Shown here one piece after another: positions 9,842 to 21,799 of a stretch of DNA of 47,434 bases. Below the pieces are notes generated by a model, which did no database searches, was not told the DNA's origin, and worked only from the letters and a program-made list of their open reading frames with translations. Within the stretch, counting starts at the first letter, position 1. Each line of letters begins with the position of its first letter. The DNA is from Glomus cerebriforme. Taxonomy: Eukaryota; Glomeromycota; Glomeromycetes; Glomerales; Glomeraceae. A program made the translations under genes and the position numbers. Where the stretch lies: positions 8,468 to 55,901 of the forward strand of contig QKYT01000215.1 of assembly GCA_003550305.1 (NCBI GenBank). The letters run 5' to 3'.

Positions 9842-11326
9842 TTAAATAATACTTTCTTCCTCATCATCATCATCTTCAATAATATCAAATTTCTTTATAA
9901 TACCTAAATTTTTATATTTTTCAATTATTTTCATATTTTCTTCATTTGTACATAAACTATTCTTTTCATAAGTAATAATTATACTAAGTGATTTTTTTGG
10001 TATCCTATTATCCCAACATATAAAAAAATTTTCTAAATCTTCAGGAATTAATTCAGATTGAGAATCATTAAAAATTTTTAATTCATAAAAATTTTTTGGA
10101 GAATGAATTGCAACAATTTTTAACATTTCTTTTTCATTTAAAAAATTAATTCCACACCAAATATTAATACTTTCTAAATATTGACAATTATTAAATATAT
10201 TTTTTAATATATTTAATTCATCATTATTAAATAATATAAAAAGTTTTTTAAGATTTGGACAAAATTTAGCTATAGAAAAACTTAAATTATTATTTTTTTC
10301 ATCTGTATAAAATTCTTTCAAATTTTTTCCATTATTTTCTAAAAATTTTATTACATATTCAGGTTTTGGACATTGACAAGGAATTTTTAAAATTTTTAAA
10401 TTTGGAAAGAATGAAAATTGTAAATTTTTAAAATCTTCAAAATTTGATCCATCATAAAATGAAAATTTAATTTCTTGTAAATTTAAAAATGATGAAATAA
10501 ATGATAATGGTAAATTATCTTTAATACTATGAAGATGTAATTTTGTTAAAGTATTATTATGATTTTTTAATGCTGGTATAATATCCATCCAATCTTTTTC
10601 TTCATATGATAATAATTTTAAATTTTTTAAATTATTTTGTAAAGAAATTAATTCTTTTAAACCATTTGAAACTTTTTTTTTAAATGTTATAGTTAATGTT
10701 TTTATATTATGACATATTTGTGATAATTGATAAAAAAATTCTGATCGAATATCTGAATTACAACTGAATATTGTAAGATCCATTAAACATTCTTTTGCTC
10801 CAGGAAAATATGTAAAAGGTATCTTTTGAACCGTTTTTGAATATCCCAAATCATAATTTAAAAATTTTAATGATGAAATTTGTTTCATAAACATTTTAAA
10901 TAATTCTTGTGATATTAAATATTTATTATAATTTAAACTTCTTATATATTGTTGATTTTCAAGAACATGTTGAATAATTAAATCAATCTTACGAATTGAA
11001 AGTATTTTGCAAAATGATGCATAATTAAATAATGGTGAATTTGATGTAGGTGTTTGAATAATTATTCCATTATTATGTAAAAGATTTTTTGATTCTTCAG
11101 GAAGACATGATATTAAAGTACTAAGAATCGCTAATGGTACATGTGTTCGATATGGACAATAATATAATAAATTATAATGAAAACTCCAAACGTCTCTCCA
11201 TAAAATTCTAACTGCAACTTGACACCAAAGTCGGTTAACTAATAGGCATGATCGTAAAGTGATTTTATCTATTTCTAAATATTCAAAAATTTCATTTAAA
11301 CAATCTGCTGAAAGTTGACTTGTCAT
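9842..11326 (-). CDS. F-box/LRR-like protein 2
   Basis: The open frame extends upstream to 11443, but the F-box begins right after the Met at 11326 (MTSQLSADCLNEIFEYLEID, SCLLVNRLWCQVAVRILWRD). The upstream extension is low-complexity phenylalanine/lysine translated from T/A tracts, so I place the start at 11326, giving 494 aa. The C-terminal two thirds carry loose leucine-rich repeats (LKNLKLLS, LTKLHLHS, LQEIKFSF, LKILKIPC) that probably bind substrate; the protein ends in an acidic tail (DDDDEEE). Expected role: substrate adaptor of an SCF ubiquitin ligase through Skp1. No introns. The specific target cannot be inferred. Confidence 0.82.
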   Translation of the reverse strand: MTSQLSADCLNEIFEYLEIDKITLRSCLLVNRLWCQVAVRILWRDVWSFHYNLLYYCPYRTHVPLAILSTLISCLPEESKNLLHNNGIIIQTPTSNSPLFNYASFCKILSIRKIDLIIQHVLENQQYIRSLNYNKYLISQELFKMFMKQISSLKFLNYDLGYSKTVQKIPFTYFPGAKECLMDLTIFSCNSDIRSEFFYQLSQICHNIKTLTITFKKKVSNGLKELISLQNNLKNLKLLSYEEKDWMDIIPALKNHNNTLTKLHLHSIKDNLPLSFISSFLNLQEIKFSFYDGSNFEDFKNLQFSFFPNLKILKIPCQCPKPEYVIKFLENNGKNLKEFYTDEKNNNLSFSIAKFCPNLKKLFILFNNDELNILKNIFNNCQYLESINIWCGINFLNEKEMLKIVAIHSPKNFYELKIFNDSQSELIPEDLENFFICWDNRIPKKSLSIIITYEKNSLCTNEENMKIIEKYKNLGIIKKFDIIEDDDDEEESII

Positions 11327-11600
11327 TTTTTTCTTTTTAAAAAATATAATATTGTATATATAAGGGGGCTTAAAAAAAAAAAAAGAAAAAAAAAATACGT
11401 TATTCGTGTTACAATCCGGTATATATTGGGTTTTTACAGTCATGTGGTTTAGAATGATTATTTTTGGGGCAAATCATATGATATCATGTGCCTAAACTTT
11501 TCGAATTACGTAGATTTTTGCCTTTATGAGTTATTAAATTTTTCTTTATTTATTATTTAAATGGGAAAATAAAATTCCATTTTTAAACCTCATTTCATAT

Positions 11601-12481
11601 TTATTTAATTAATTTCTTGTACTTCTCCATCTCATTTTCATATTGAAGTTTTTCTTCTTCATATTCCATCATAAATGGCTTTTTTTCTTCAGAAGAAAGG
11701 TTTTCCCATTCATCAAATAATAATTTAATATCAATTCCTTCCTCTTCTTTCATACGTTTCGTAACATACATAATATAAGGTGTTTTAGGTGGGTTTGGCG
11801 TTCTAGGATCTTTAATCATTTTTGGTTTCTTCTTTCCCAGTTTAGCTGTCAATCTACGTCTTCTATTTTCTTGGACAATTTGTTTGGATGTCAAAGAATT
11901 TAACCATGCTTCATGAATTTTCTCATATTCTGTTGCCATTTTTTTCTGTCGATCAATATATATCTTTTGATTTTGTAATTATAATAGATAATAGATCAAT
12001 AAATTTAGGTTAAATCAAGTTAAAATATTCTTCTAATTTTTCTTACATTTTTCTCCTCTAATGGTAAATTTGACCATTCTTCACCGGCTAATCTTGCAAT
12101 GTCAGTTACTCTAAACTCTGGATTAATATCATAATATTTATTAAAGAAATTAGCGTAAAAAAGAGCATAAGCTGACGGAGGTCTTTTTGGTTCTTCAGGT
12201 ATTCCAGAAAAAATAAAATCTTTTTATATATATATATATATTATTAAAAAAAAAAAAGGTCAAAAATTAAAACGAGACTTGTTTATTATAATATAACATT
12301 TTTTTTGAAAAGAAAAAAATTTACCTTGTTGAGTTGATTTAGATTCACTCTCTTGTGGGTTGCTCGTATATTGTCGTAACAAGTTAATACCAACGATACG
12401 ACAATTATAATAAAGTGTTGGAATGGTTCCTAACGTACGTGTTGATAAAGTACTTTGTGATAATTTTCCTAGCATATTCAT
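11601..12481 (-). CDS. Mitochondrial two-HMG-box DNA-binding protein
   Basis: Exons 12325-12481, 12047-12192 (or 12219) and 11601-11945 (complement) join in frame to 215 or 224 aa. Exon 1 encodes a basic, Ser/Thr/Arg-rich, acid-free N-terminus (MNMLGKLSQSTLSTRTLGTI) typical of a mitochondrial presequence. Exon 2 encodes the first HMG box (PKRPPSAYALFYANFF ... ARLAGEEWSNLPLEEK); exon 3 encodes a basic linker and a second box (NPPKTPYIMYVTKRMKEE ... WENLSSEEKKPFMMEYEEEK). Presequence plus tandem HMG boxes is the architecture of Abf2/TFAM-type proteins that package and transcribe mitochondrial DNA. Two AG acceptors for exon 2 both keep the frame (after 12220, weak; after 12193, behind a pyrimidine tract), so 9 residues are uncertain. 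Confidence 0.8.
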
Positions 12482-13306
12482 CTTTTGGTTATTATTTTAA
12501 TTAAGAAAAAAAAAAACGCACGTTTTTAAAATTTTTTTTTCTAGAAAGGTATGATCAATAATGACTAGAATGTATGTAAGCATAATTAATTGATTGTCAT
12601 TATGTCACGCTGTCACGTTCCTGAACTTACTAGACTCTTATGAGAACTTGTTGAAAATTCTTACTTTGATGATAATGAAGACACTTATATAACTGAACTC
12701 GCGAAAAAATGACAAGTGAGCATTATATTTATTCTCCTTTATATTTAACAATCTATTCATTTTGCAGATACTGTATTTTTATTGTTTATAATTCATTGTT
12801 TATAATTTAAACAAATATGATTGAATTATTTTAGAGTTCTCGTCAATTTTATTATTCCATCCGTAATAATGGCGATGTACAGTAAATGAATTTAATTCCG
12901 ACATGATATTTTCATTTCGTAATTGCCATCATGTTGGATATTGATAGGTTAGATTGTTTCTAACTTTGTTGGTAATCATATTTGGTCAAGTCATAATAGA
13001 AGCAATGAAGCATAGAAATGCTCTATAGAATTGTACAAATTAACTGATCGTATTAGAAGATTGTTCTATGTTTGAGGGTTATTGATACAATTTCTTAGTA
13101 CAATCAACCCTTTATAATTGAACACCCTTTAGGATCATATACATATTAAAACTTCCTAAACTTATAATTGCATTCATGAAATGTGTTTTAAATTATTATA
13201 TATTTTATTTCCTTGTTACATAAAGAAATGGGCTAATATATTTACGAAACAACAAAGGTTGAATTACTAAAAAAAAGTTTTTTTAAGTTTGTATTAAAAA
13301 TTACAA
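12482..13306. other. Intergenic region
   Basis: Apart from the 5' flank of the HMG-box gene (poly-T/A at 12505-12540) no gene or repeat is recognised. Base composition is slightly less AT-extreme than in the repeat-rich parts. Confidence 0.4.
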
Positions 13307-13459
13307 ATGCCAAAGCTGCCACGAAAAGTTAAATCAAGAAGTTATACGCCACTACTTTGGAGTAGCTCTATCACAATGTCTTCCAAAAAATCTAAGGATA
13401 AGCAAGAGGCCCAAAGGCTGGGAAATGATGATGTTAGTAAAACAATCTTCAATATCTAA
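13307..13459 (+). CDS. Small basic ORF or first exon, unknown
   Basis: ATG at 13307 opens a 50-codon frame (MPKLPRKVKSRSYTPLLWSS, then MSSKKSKDKQEAQRLGNDD) ending at TAA 13457-13459. The N-terminal half is basic and acid-free. The frame could end earlier at a GATGAT/GTTAGT donor-like site near 13431, making it a first exon. It lies 290 bp upstream of the fidgetin-like gene on the same strand and could be a short upstream ORF or an alternative 5' exon. I recognise no family; composition is the only support. Confidence 0.3.
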   Translation: MPKLPRKVKSRSYTPLLWSSSITMSSKKSKDKQEAQRLGNDDVSKTIFNI

Positions 13460-13745
13460 TAAATAAAAAATTCCATTTAAATGTTCATTAAATTATTGGT
13501 TTAAAAAAACTTCAAAATTAATGAAAGAACAAATTTTCTTGAGCTAGTTTAAGATGTGGTGTCACGAGAGCTTTAATTCTTGGTCAAATCAGATCAACGA
13601 CGGGAAATTTAATCAAAAATATTTATCATTTTTAAGCTTCTTGAAACTTTAATTATACTTTTCGATATTATATCCAATCAGTTTATTATAATCTTGTATT
13701 TTTCTCTTTCATCGATTAAAAATAAAAATAATAATAATAATAGAT

Positions 13746-16700
13746 ATGAATCAACGAGGTCATCTAAAAAAATATTACTTTGAAAAATTCTTAAATACTG
13801 GTGGAAACCATAATCCTATACCAGAACCACAAATAAATGTTCGTCATGATGACCATGAAATTACAAATTATCGAAAAGCACTTTCTTTATTAATTAATAA
13901 AAATAAGGATTATTCGTCTCATACTGAGACACAACAATTAATGGAAGAAGTGTGGGATAAATATGATTGGATTGGGAGTGGGAATAAAGAAAGTGATAAT
14001 AATATTAGTTCATCAAATATGAATTCCATTATTGAAAAAGAAGTTAATAAAAGGCTTCATAAATCCATGGGAAACAAAAGTACTAATAACAAAGATCTTA
14101 ATTCGACATTGATGGATAATATTGCAAATTTAGTAAGAATCAAGAAGTTATCGTTTTGATCATTTTCTAATATATAAGTTTAAAAAAATTTTATCTTTAT
14201 AGCAACAGTTTGTTGATGACGAATATCATATCACAGAACAGCCAGAATTGAGTCTTTTATTAAATTATGCCAAAGAAACAGCTTCATGTAATCTTTCAGC
14301 ATGTAACCTTACTTCACCGAAAAGTAATGAATGTGAACTCGCCGAAATATCTCAACAGCCAATTAAATCCGCAAAGCAAAAAAGACCTTCAAGTCCCGAA
14401 ATTGACAATTATTTCGATTCAAGAAAAAAAAATCGTCGTTCTCCATCATCAAGTTATAATAATAATTATGGGCATAACGGAAGAATTAGATTTGAAAATG
14501 ACCAACCATTTTCCGAAAGTCCAGAAGAAGTATGAAATTTTATTTTAAATTAATTTCATTACCATTGTTTTTTCTCAATAATATTTTTCAATTATAATGA
14601 CAAGAATTACGATGACGAAGAAGAAGGATTTCCATCACTACAACAAAGTTCATTTGTAACTGCTAAACAACGATTGGTATGTTACAAATTGTTTAAAGTT
14701 TGTAATTTTTTTTTCTTATGATTATACTTTTTTTTTAGACTGTTGAAAATCAAAAAGGGCGTTACCTATCACGAAATCAACGAGACCAACGTTCGATTAA
14801 TAAAAATTATCCACCTGGAGCATTTAAAAAGAAAATTATTTCAACATCATCAAATCAAATAATCCATAAGTTACCAAAATTTATTTCACCGTTAAAAAAT
14901 GGTAAAGAAATGAAAAATTCGTATGTATCATACAATCAAAAAATAAATACTTTAAAACACAGGAATGGTTTTTTACTTAGTGCATTTTATTTTTTTTTTT
15001 ACAGTGTAAAGCGAAATAAACCCAATCCCAACGTCGAGGTTGATGAAGAAATTGATGAAAGATTAAAGAATGTTGATCCAAAAATGATCGAGATGATACA
15101 AAATGAAGTAAAATGATACATTTAAATCATTATATATTTATCATTGGATTATAAACTTAAATAAAATATATATGCTAGATTATGGAACAATCTCCAAATA
15201 TAACTTGGGATGATATCGCTGGATTAGAACACGCAAAAAAAACAATTCAAGAGGTTGTAACATGGCCATTATTAAGACCGTAAGAATCACTCTTATTTAT
15301 TTTATTAAAAAAAAAATAGCCATATTTGTTAACGCGATTTTTTAGTGATATTTTTACAGGATTAAGAAGCCCGCCTAAAGGTTAGCTTAATCAATTGATA
15401 TAAATTGTACTTTTAATCGCACAGGTCTAATGTTCTGTTTATAGGTTTATTATTGTTTGGTCCTCCAGGAACAGGTGATAACTTGTTTCTGTTTAAAAAA
15501 AAAAAAATCCGTATAAGGCTATAACAATCTTTTAAACTATGTCTTTAGGAAAGACTTTGATCGGAAAGTGTATTGCTAGGTATTATATCGTCATCACGTT
15601 ACTGCAATTACTTATATTCTAATGGATATTTCTTCCGCCTATAGCGAATCAGGATCAACGTTTTTCAGCATCAGGTTGATATATCTGAATCATGTCTAAT
15701 ATAGTAATATTTCCTTAAAATTGAAGTAACTAAAGATAAACCGGTCGTTAATAGCTCTTCATCACTGACTTCAAAATGGGTCGGTGATGGCGAAAAAATG
15801 GTAAATATGTAAATCTTAGCAACTAAAAAATTTTTTGTTACTAATTATCATTAATATTAGGTTCGAGCCTTATTCGCTGTTGCACGAGTAAATCAACCTG
15901 CTGTGGTTTTCGTAGATGAAGTAAAGTTTAACTTCATCAATTTCTATTTGCATCCATCAAGGAATATTATTGTATTAAAATTTTAAAAAAAATATTTTGT
16001 AGATTGATTCTTTATTAACTCAAAGAACTGATGGCGAATATGAAGCATCAAGGCGGATCAAGACAGAATTTCTCGTTCAATTCGTACATAATATATTATT
16101 ATGTAAAAATTTATGCACTCAATTTGGAATTCAATTTTTTTTTTTTTTTACTTTAGGATGGTGTTAAAACTGCAAGTTTAGAAGAGGATCGAATTCTTCT
16201 TGTTGGTGCAACTAATAGGTCTGAAACAATGTTTTTTTTCATTTTTTTTTTTTATCATAAGCCGTTATTTATTTATTTTCAATGTGAAATGGAATAAATG
16301 GGAAAAATGGGAATAGACCGCAAGAAATTGATGAAGCTGCACGTAAATTGTATTTGACTTTTATAACAGCCCCTTTTTATATAATGTTTGTTAAATTCCA
16401 TTAATTCATAAGGACGTCGATTTCGTAAGAGACTTTACATTCCTCTACCAGAACATGAAGGTAGATTTGCAATTGTAAAGAATTTGTTATCAAACCAAAA
16501 GCATTCTTTAACAGATGAACAAATTCATGAAATATGTAGAAAGACAATAGGTAATTTTTTTAGAACAATTAGTTTCTTGATAAATTTTCGACTTTTTAAT
16601 CTTTTTTTATTTGTTTGTTTAAATAGGATATTCTGGATCAGATATGGACGGACTTTGTCGGGGTAAGAAATAATTTTCAACATGGTTATGCATAAACTAT

Positions 16701-17042
16701 TTGAATGATACTGATAAATATAAAAGAAGCCGCATTAGGTCCTATACGCATTATAGGTGATATTAGAACTATTTCAGGTTTGTATAGTCTGAGGTTTATA
16801 AATAGTAAAAATTATAAATTCTTTTCTAACATACTGTGTGATTTAGCTGATGATGTCCGTTCAATAAATTATCAAGATTTTCTAGATGCATTAACTCAAG
16901 GTAAGGATTTCCAGAAGTTTGTAATATTACTTATATTATCAATAAACATTTAAATTTAATTTTAAAAGTTCGGGCAAGTGTTAGTGATCGTGATTTAGAA
17001 CTATATCAAAAATGGAATCAAGAATATGGCAGCTTATCATAA
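13746..17042 (+). CDS. FIGNL1: Fidgetin-like 1 AAA ATPase (20 exons)
   Basis: Twenty exons join in frame to 641 aa: 13746-14132, 14203-14529, 14605-14676, 14739-14920, 15005-15107, 15179-15279, 15346-15380, 15445-15474, 15549-15579, 15645-15674, 15755-15800, 15861-15920, 16003-16083, 16157-16218, 16317-16342, 16413-16550, 16627-16662, 16727-16777, 16847-16900, 16969-17042. The AAA module shows [11 protein letters not shown], Walker A GPPGTGKT (about 408-415), Walker B VVFVDEID (about 463-470), GATNRPQEID and arginine fingers [16 protein letters not shown]. The C-terminal tail ([21 protein letters not shown]) and the upstream [15 protein letters not shown] segment fit FIGNL1 rather than katanin or spastin. 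Known animal and plant FIGNL1 disassembles RAD51 filaments in recombination. Several exons are only 26-36 nt. No lesion was seen; length is close to the human protein. Confidence 0.88.
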
Positions 17043-17867
17043 ATATAAATTTAATTTTAAATATAGAGTCCAAAATTAAATAGGAAAATAAATTGTAAGA
17101 TTAACTTAAAAGCTATTTGTATGCCAAAGAGGCAGAAATCAAGAGCATGTATTCCAAAATAAAATGAGACAAATAATGAGTGACAAATAGGATTTTCATA
17201 ATTTTTATGCTAAAAAAATTGAATACAGAAGATTTAGGCAAGTCTTATTCTAGACACTCTCCTTAATTAGTTATTATAATTACAGTATATGTTTATATAT
17301 TATTATACTTTTTTTTTTAGGGTAAAAATTTTATTTGATTTTTAATTAAAAATACAAACAAATTTATTTGAATTTAATGATTGCATTTTATTAGTATTAC
17401 ATTAATATGAAATTTTTTCCAAAAATGCATCTTTAATATTATTACAAAAAAATTCATAACTCTACAAATACTTGAACTAGCCTCATGAAAATTAATATGC
17501 AATTATTTTCATACCTGCTGAACAACTTTACTTAAGCTTCCTTTGCTTATATTTTAAGTATTTTTCATCTATTTAGTCTAATTAAAATAACAAAATTGTG
17601 TTGTGAAATCTCTATACAATATGAAAAGCACATTTGTTGAAATTATTAAAATATAACTTTATGATAAAATTTTACACAAGTTCTAAACTACTATTAAAAA
17701 AATATTTAGCTTTATTAATTAATGAAAACTTTTAAAATAAATTTTTAAAACAAAAAGAAAGAAAAAAAAGAAAGGAGAGAAAAGTTTATTATTGAAATAA
17801 TAAACAAATAAACATTATTTAAGGATGATGCCAAAAATGAAAATATAATCAGGAGCAATGATGAGTT
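17043..17867. other. AT-rich intergenic region
   Basis: This is the 3' flank of the fidgetin-like gene. No ORF, RNA gene or clear repeat is recognised beyond poly-A/T runs. Confidence 0.4.
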
Positions 17868-18016
17868 TTGGACACATTTTTTGACTTTGAATGTTTTGGA
17901 TAAGGTTTTAGACATAAGAAAAAGTGTCCAAAACCTATCCAAAACTGTCTAAAACTTGTCCAAAACCTATCCAAAACTGTCCAAAACTTGTCCAAAACTA
18001 TTTAAAATTATCCAAT
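17868..18016. repeat. 11-bp minisatellite (TGTCCAAAACT type)
   Basis: From about 17930 to 18016 the unit TGTCCAAAACT/CTATCCAAAAC repeats about seven to eight times with small changes. Just upstream (17868-17912) the complementary words TTTTGGACAC and TTTTGGATAAGG appear, so the 5' side is an imperfect inverted arm of the array. Non-coding. Confidence 0.75.
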
Positions 18017-18168
18017 TGCCTAACACTAATTAGGAATGAGTAATATTGAGGGTAAAAAATAAATTTTTCCTTTTTTTTATTATAAGTATTAAGATAAAGT
18101 TTAACTATTATTATTTCTTTATTTTACTTCATTTAATGTCTATATTATCTTTTCATTTGTAATGCAGG

Positions 18169-19640
18169 CAAATTTGCCTATAAACTTTTCAAATTTAAAT
18201 TATATATAACAAGAGTATTGAATATGACAAAAAATTATTTAAATATTATCCCTTAAACCGTAAGCAATTGCAGGCAAATTTGCTTGCAATTTTACCAGAA
18301 ATTCAGTTCTCATCTATTTTGGTAAATAATGAGGCTATCGCAAAAAAATTTTTTTACAATTAGATTGACATATACTGTATATAAGGTTGTAAAATTATAC
18401 TAATTTTGAGAATTTTGATGTAACTTACATGTAACTTACATGTAATTTATACTAAATATTATAGCAATTATAATCATATAAATTATAAAATATATTGTTT
18501 TAATAGTGTACAATAATTTAAATCAAAAATTCTTTGTATATTGAATATATTACACAAAAATTCTTGTATCTTAAAATGTAATTTTACAACCCTACATATA
18601 TATCATGTGATGCTGATCATTATTTATGATCATATAATGAAAAATTAAAGTTACTTATTGATTAAAAACTTGCATTTTTAAAAAATATCCATTTTTTTAA
18701 AAAAATTTGCAATTAAATTTGGCAATTTCATTAAGTTTTAATTATAGCTACATTAAACCTTAATGTAATATTTAGAATTTGTCATAATGAAAAACTTTTA
18801 TTATTTGAAATTTTTATACTTAAATACAATATTTTTGACTCCTTAATAATACAATAATTTCATGAAAATTAGTAATAAAAATGCAATATAAATTTCATAA
18901 AATAAAATGATATTAAATTTAAAAATTTTTTATTTATTTTAATTATTATCATCTATTTAAGTATGATAATCTTTAAAATAGCTATTTCTATTTTTATTGT
19001 AATATAAAGCCATATTACATTTTATATAATATAATTGTGATTGGAGAGAATCTTTTTTTGCTCATTTTTGAGCTTGTTTTGTCAAATATTTACACTACAT
19101 ACAGCTACTTCTTGCTTTTCTCTATTCAGCTGAATGATTGCTAGATAATAATCTTTCTAAAGGAAGTTCAAAATTTGCTATAATATATTGATATCTTTTA
19201 GAGGAATCCACTTAAATAAATTTAAATTGATTTGTTAAAAAAAAATTGTGTTAAAAAAATTTATTTAATATTTCAAAACTTTAAAATGCCAATTTGCATG
19301 ATTATTTATGATACAATTTTAATGATCAGCAAGGCTAATTTTACTATATTTTTATGGTCAAAATGCGGACCAATATATTTGCAAAATTTTATGATGATCT
19401 GGCTAAAATTGAAAAATTTTTTATAGTATCAATTGTTCAAATTTAGAAATTGCAGGCAAATTTGCTCACAAAATGGTTTAAGGGATAATATAATTCTTTA
19501 ATTATAATACAAATAAATTTGGCTGCAAAATTTGGCAGATCTAGCTAAATTTTTATGTAATATACAAATCATTATAATCATAAATATCTCGCAAGCAAAT
19601 TTACCTGCTAACCTTTTAATTTTAAATTTCTGTTATAAAA
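18169..19640. repeat. Probable decayed TE bounded by GCAGGCAAATTTGC repeats
   Basis: GCAGGCAAATTTGC-like words occur at about 18169, 18272 and 19453, with a variant GCAAGCAAATTTACC at about 19590. The outer copies (18169-18230, 19590-19645) are direct, sharing the order GCARGCAAATTTRCC..CTTTT..AATTTAAAT. The inner copies are inverted and include ATTATCCCTTAAACC near 18244 and its complement near 19478. No transposase frame is recognised in between. Confidence 0.5.
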
Positions 19641-20084
19641 GATTATTAAAATATTTGACTATGAGGATATCATTGGAAAAATTTTAAAAATGCAGAATTG
19701 TAAAAATCTGCAAAATTTGCAGATTTTCACTTTTTTTATGTATTTTTGATAAATATCTGTGCAGTTTTTCAAATAATTTCTTCAAATTTTTTAGTAACGT
19801 TTTTAGAAAAAATTTGCAATAATCTCTAATATTGCAAATTTGTTAAAAATTTTGTGCAAAAATCTTTGAAAAATTTTTTTTATTTTACTATTATTTAACT
19901 GTTTTAAATTTTAGGTTTTGAAGTTTTAAATAAAATTGGTAAGTTCTTCAAACTTTATGTTTAATCTGTAGCATGCAGATTTTTTTTCTTTTTTTTTTTG
20001 ATTTTTTTTTTTGCAAAACTCCAAACTTCTTTCATTATCTCTGAACTTTACTTTCAAAAGTAAATAAGTATATATATATGTATT

Positions 20085-21700
20085 TTTTATTAAATAAATG
20101 TTTACTAATATTTTTTATTCTTTTTATTTAGGTTTGGAAATCAAAATGTAAGTTCTGAACTTAAAATTTTTTTGTTTATTTTTTTTATTAAATGAATATT
20201 TACTAACATTTTTTTTATTTTTTTTTAAGTTTCAGAAAACTGAAGTACAGTTTCAGACTTCCATTTTGAAGGTAATAACTTTAAAATTATATTTTTTTTT
20301 TTATTTTTTTTTTATTAAATAAACATTTACTAATATTTTTTTTATTTTTCTTTAGGTTTCAGGAAACTAAAGTACAGCTTCAGACTTCCATTTTAAAGGT
20401 AATAACTTCAAAATTATCAAAATTATATTTTTTTTTATTTAATAAATATTATTAATATTCTTTATTCTTTTTTTTTTGTAGATTTGGGTCTTTAGGATTT
20501 GACTTAGACTTCAAAGGTTAGGACTTCAGATTCAGGATTTAATCTGAACTTTAAAGGTTTGTATTGGAAGAGATATAATTTTTTTTTGTTAAAGAAATGT
20601 TACTAACATAATGTTTCTTTCTTTTTTATAGGACTTCAGCTTCAGATTTAACTTCTTAAACTTTAAAATTAAAGGTTTGTTAGGATTATCTACTTTATTT
20701 TTTTTAATAAAATGTTTTACTGTTGTTTTTTTTTCTTTTCTTTTATAGGTTTTTCTGGGTGGTACTTTAAAAATATATCTTCAAATTTTATTATTATTTT
20801 TTTAACAAAATGTTAATAACTAATATTTTGTTTTTTTGTAAAAGTGAATTCTCAGGATTTTGAAAGTAAATTTATCTTCATTTTTAAAGGTAATATTTCA
20901 TTTATTTTTTGTTTTATAGGTTCCAGAATTGAGTAATTCAGAATTTTGATATTCTTTTTTAGATTCTAAGATATAGGAATATGGAATTTCAAAAGTAAGC
21001 TTCGAAAAATATATTTTTTTTGTTTTTCTTAGTGAAACTTTTTATTAACATTTTATTAGTTTCTTTTTTAGGTTCTGGTATTTTTTGTAACTTTTTTAAA
21101 GGTAAATAGTATCCTTAAAGATTTATTTTTTTTTAATAAAATATCAACTAATGCTTCACTTTTTTTTTGTAGATTTCACACATGGTATTACAAATTGAAG
21201 GTATATAATACTTTTGAAATTTTTTTTATTTTTTTTTTTATTTTTAACAAAATGTTACTATTAAACTAATGTTTCATTATTTTTTTTATAGGTTCTTCTG
21301 GGTGGGTTATAGGATTTTGATGGTATAATACCTTCAAATTTTTTTTAATTTTTTTTTAACGAATTTTAATAATTAACGTTTATTATTTCTTTTCTTTTGT
21401 AGATTGTTCCAAATGTAAGTATGTGGAATTTTAATGAAAATATCTTTAATTTTTTTTATTTTTTTTTCTTTGTAAGTTATGGACGTAAATATTGCAGAAT
21501 TTCAAAAGTAAATAAATACCTTCAAAATTTTCTTTTTTTTTTTATTATTTAATATAAAATGTTAATAACTAACATTTTATTTTTTTTTCTTTATAGGTTC
21601 AGGCAAGTATATTAAGGATTTTGAAGATACTATACCTTCAAATTTTTTTTTATATATTTTTTAAGAACTTTATTTCTTTTTTTTATAAGTTTCTGGATTG
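20085..21700 (+). repeat. Tandem array of intron-like / micro-exon-like units
   Basis: About 16 successive units, averaging near 104 bp, each carry in order: an exon-like stretch of 12-45 nt, a donor-like GGTAATAAC/GTATAATACC, a conserved CTTCAAAATTT word, a long T tract, a branch-point-like TTACTAAC/TTACTAAT, another pyrimidine tract and a TTTTATAG or TTTTTAG acceptor. Acceptor-like AGs fall at about 20131, 20229, 20355, 20481, 20631, 20748, 20844, 20919, 20962, 21071, 21172, 21291, 21402, 21476, 21596 and 21689. Two neighbouring exon-like segments (20230-20271, 20356-20398) are nearly identical (CAGACTTCCATTTT); the later ones form a second family (TTCTGGGTGG, AGGATTTTGA). Exon lengths keep no reading frame, so it is not protein coding as it stands. 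Confidence 0.6.
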
Positions 21701-21799
21701 TATAGTTATACAGAAAACTTTAAAATATTTTATTTTTTTTAATTGTTTTAAATAATATTTTATTAATATTTCTTTTTTTTTATGGGTTTTGGGTTTTGA

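Noticed and set aside
11327..11443. N-terminal extension of F-box protein 2 to the upstream Met
   Set aside because: The extension is phenylalanine/lysine low complexity from T/A tracts and precedes the F-box, which begins at the Met at 11326.
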